Position numbers and translations under genes: made by a program. This document shows, piece by piece, positions 7,601 to 8,565 of a DNA stretch of 8,565 nt; position 1 is the stretch's first letter, and each line of letters opens with the position of its first letter. Below the pieces are notes generated by a model that was not told the origin of the DNA, did no database searches, and was given only the letters and a program-made list of their open reading frames with translations. The stretch covers positions 1 to 8,565 of the forward strand of contig DSAR01000184.1 in assembly GCA_011046405.1 (NCBI GenBank), read 5' to 3'. This DNA is from Chloroflexota bacterium (lineage in GTDB: Bacteria > Chloroflexota > Anaerolineae > B4-G1).

Positions 7601-8353
7601 GCCATGCTCCCCCAGGGAGGCGGCGAACTGCGGATCACCCTATCCCGGACGACGGCGACGGACGAAATCCGGTGCGTGACTTGTGGGCAGTTGCTTGATG
7701 GAGAATGGGTGCGTATCGCGGTGACCGACAGCGGGAGCGGGATTCCGCCGGAGGCGCTGCCCCATATGTTCGAGCCTTTCTTTACCACCAAAGAAGTGGG
7801 CCAGGGAACGGGGTTGGGACTGTCCCAGGTGTATGGGATCGTGAAACAGCACGAAGGCCACATCAATTTTACCACACAGGTAGGGCAAGGGACAACGTTC
7901 AATATCTATCTACCGGCCTTGCAGACCCAGCCACCTGCAACGCTAACCATCGAAAAACGGGCCTCGATCCAGGGACAGGGAGAAATGGTGCTGGTGGTAG
8001 AGGACAATACTGCCCTGCGAAAAGCGCTGACTGCCACCCTGGAACTGCTGAATTATCGGGTCCTGCAAGCGGCCAATGGCCACGAGGCGCTGGCGGTGTT
8101 GGAGCAGCATGCGGACGAGATTGCGTTGGTGCTCAGTGACCTGGTGATGCCGGAGATGGGGGGGCAAGCATTGTTCCACGCCATGCAGCAGCGTAGCCTG
8201 GGCCTGCCGGTGGTGATGTTGAGCGGTCACCCGATGGAAAATGAACTGGAGACGCTGCAAGCCCAGGGTCTGGCGGGATGGATGCTCAAGCCACCCAGCG
8301 AGGAACAGTTGTCCCAATTATTGGCACGGGTGCTGAATGGGGAATCTGAGTAA
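4679..8353 (+). CDS. Large hybrid histidine kinase: REC-PAS-PAS-GAF-GAF-PAS-HisKA-HATPase-REC
   Basis: This 1224-residue soluble sensor autophosphorylates on His and relays to receivers. No membrane helix is seen. The order is REC1 (12-128; E17/D18, phospho-acceptor D62, K112); PAS with PAC (145-260, ending DITERK); a second PAS (272-380, Cys-rich, also ending DITERK); GAF (about 404-552); GAF (about 580-722); and a PAS-like segment (731-832). HisKA follows with QLAAGIAHDFNN (H859). The HATPase domain (about 950-1079) has the N box NLATNARDAM (967-976), DSGSGIP (1017-1023), FEPFFTTK (1031-1038) and GQGTGLGLS (1041-1049). REC2 (1103-1220) has E1108/D1109, D1154, S1182 and K1204, all intact. 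In REC1 the expected Thr/Ser is Trp (W90), with S91 next to it. ATG 4679 is the only start after the in-frame TAA at 4649. The many sensor domains suggest integration of intracellular or gas/redox cues. No cognate regulator is adjacent. Confidence 0.95.
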   Translation: MPGKQINPDLPQIFIVEDEAVIAMRLERLLTHQDYEVVGVAPRGEDAIQKVGEKRPDLILMDIQLAGELDGVETAARIRERFDIPIVYLWSHPERMITEEIQRTRPAGFISKPVRDQEVLATVETALYKHRMETKLRESEMLLAHSQQIAHVGSWILDVATDHLTWSDETYRIFGLEPQAFAVTYEAFLDAVHPEDRAAVDAAYNKSLREGEDGYDIEHRIVHRQSGEIRHVHEKCIHERNESGEIFCSIGTVQDITERKQVEEKLAEERKRLNFIMETTRTHFDILDTDLNLHHVDSAWQKIYGDPEGRKCYEYFMGLDTPCPGCGVPLALETKEIVVSEEFLPKENRSIEVHTIPFQNAEGEWLVAEFNIDITERKRAEQALKHRMAQLTALGQAAQAVTASLDLDKVLTQVISLAHEVAASDYISVALVDKGGQMTQAVENVPDVPALVYRVRDEGISNWITHSRRPVIIDQIGEDGSIIPALGEGAPRVANAYIVEAGVKSAAGLPLMVKDHVLGVIFFHSLQPGAYHDQLPVLMPFANQVAIAIENARLYQAEHESRKQAEALRQATQAVSASLGQRETLGLILKQLKRVLVYDTASVLILHEGDAPDLVVDIGYEDEQMTSGEARQVLSDSPILSQMARDLQSVVSGDVRQLDAWTWVSGAKHVRSWLGVPLVVRDQMIGALMVDQCQTNAFGESEKQIAETFAQHVAQAIENARLMTKTREQARQVRQIMDTVPEGVLLLDAGGRVLQANPVAEGDLLVLAGAAVGDTLTHLGSRPLAELLTSPPVKGLWHEIKVHDGRTFEVIARPVENGPEPEQWVLVIKDATREREIQAQIQQQAQLAAVGQLAAGIAHDFNNIMTVIVLYTQMGLNMPDIPPKLRERLEIVSQQARRAIDLIQQILDFGRRAVLERRPMDLSPFLKEVVKLLERTVPENIQVKLSYGQDEYIVNADPTRMQQAIMNLATNARDAMLPQGGGELRITLSRTTATDEIRCVTCGQLLDGEWVRIAVTDSGSGIPPEALPHMFEPFFTTKEVGQGTGLGLSQVYGIVKQHEGHINFTTQVGQGTTFNIYLPALQTQPPATLTIEKRASIQGQGEMVLVVEDNTALRKALTATLELLNYRVLQAANGHEALAVLEQHADEIALVLSDLVMPEMGGQALFHAMQQRSLGLPVVMLSGHPMENELETLQAQGLAGWMLKPPSEEQLSQLLARVLNGESE

Positions 8354-8364
8354 AGGGGTCTTTT

Positions 8365-8451
8365 ATGAGAAAACTTGATCAGAGGTACAGAATCGCTGGA
8401 TGGATGCTTCTGTTCATCCTCATTTTGATTTCAATACTTATGCTAACTTGA
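8365..8451 (+). CDS. Putative 28-residue single-helix membrane peptide
   Basis: A short ORF begins 11 bases after the kinase stop. Its N-terminus, MRKLDQRYRIAG, is basic, and residues 13-28 (WMLLFILILISILMLT) form one continuous hydrophobic helix. AAAGGGG at 8352-8358 gives a good ribosome binding site, 6 bases from the ATG. The composition fits a small inner-membrane protein with the N-terminus in the cytoplasm. It is probably co-transcribed with the kinase. No family is recognised. It could be a chance ORF, but a well-spaced ribosome binding site together with a clean hydrophobic segment argues otherwise. Confidence 0.5.
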   Translation: MRKLDQRYRIAGWMLLFILILISILMLT

Positions 8452-8467
8452 CAATGGCACATTTGTC

Positions 8468-8488
8468 CCCGGCGAATAAATTCGCGGG
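8468..8488. repeat. Palindrome at left part of the terminal structured element
   Basis: GCGAA (8472-8476) and TTCGC (8481-8485) pair across a TAAA loop. CCC (8468-8470) and GGG (8486-8488) extend the stem past a single bulged G at 8471, for 8 pairs in all. No T tract follows, so it is not a standard terminator, although it could protect the 3' end of the kinase mRNA. Confidence 0.8.
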
Positions 8489-8493
8489 CCACA

Positions 8494-8550
8494 ACTGCAA
8501 AGTCGGCCTACGCCGACTATAAACTAACCTGCGAAGGCAGGTTTTGCAGT
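8494..8550. repeat. Nested palindromic element with three-way-junction fold
   Basis: An outer 7-bp stem pairs ACTGCAA (8494-8500) with TTGCAGT (8544-8550). Inside it are two perfect 7-bp hairpins: AGTCGGC/GCCGACT (8501-8507 with 8512-8518, loop CTAC) and AACCTGC/GCAGGTT (8526-8532 with 8537-8543, loop GAAG). They are joined by seven A/T-rich bases. All three stems are perfectly paired, which is far from chance in about 57 bases. It is intergenic, beyond the kinase and small ORF. I believe similar elements occur as interspersed intergenic repeats in several phyla, from memory and unverified. It may continue past the window end. Confidence 0.8.
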
Positions 8551-8565
8551 GCGTGATTTTTACGC

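Noticed and set aside
8472..8485. Rho-independent terminator of the kinase
   Set aside because: The hairpin is present but no T tract follows; it is better regarded as part of the terminal palindromic region.
8494..8555. tRNA-like cloverleaf
   Set aside because: There is no T-loop consensus, no 7-bp acceptor with CCA and no anticodon loop of proper size; loops are 4 bases, so it is a palindromic element.

Overview
The window has high GC and compact gene packing. Its gene set (a Memo-family protein, a DUF362 ferredoxin, a membrane-anchored cyclophilin, a HEAT-repeat protein and a very large PAS/GAF hybrid kinase) suggests an uncultured or environmental bacterium, most likely Chloroflexota (Anaerolineae-like). 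That placement is inferred from gene style and the heptamer repeat tract, not from a marker gene.

Layout. Positions 1-3183 hold a minus-strand operon read right to left: a single-pass membrane cyclophilin, a DUF362 protein with two [4Fe-4S] motifs, a 63-residue two-helix membrane protein, and an AmmeMemoRadiSam protein B (Memo) cut by the window start. Gaps are 5 to 16 bases, and ribosome binding sites sit in or beside the preceding stop codons. A good promoter lies at 3272-3300, and its leader is made largely of nine copies of a 7-bp repeat (3207-3269). Positions 3324-4494 hold a second minus-strand pair, a HEAT-repeat protein and the ribosome-rescue hydrolase ArfB, with overlapping ends. 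A 184-bp divergent promoter region follows. It drives the HEAT/arfB unit leftward and, from a near-consensus TTGACA-17-TATAGT promoter, a 1224-residue hybrid histidine kinase rightward (4679-8353). A 28-codon ORF for a single-helix membrane peptide starts 11 bases after the kinase stop behind a good ribosome binding site. The window ends in a highly structured palindromic element with a three-way-junction fold (about 8468-8555).

How the parts may work together. The cyclophilin operon looks like a membrane-linked redox or maturation unit: DUF362 Fe-S proteins transfer electrons or act on unknown substrates, Memo proteins belong to the uncharacterised AMMECR1/Memo/radical-SAM trio, and the small membrane protein could anchor one of them. 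ArfB and the HEAT protein are housekeeping or scaffold functions. The kinase is a soluble multi-sensor phosphorelay protein with receiver domains at both ends. The N-terminal receiver has Trp where the conserved Thr/Ser normally sits.

The features most worth a second look are the heptamer tract in the cyclophilin leader, the nested palindrome at the right end, the two small membrane proteins, the altered receiver and the Cys-rich PAS domain. No defence system, CRISPR array, transposase, rRNA or tRNA was seen.
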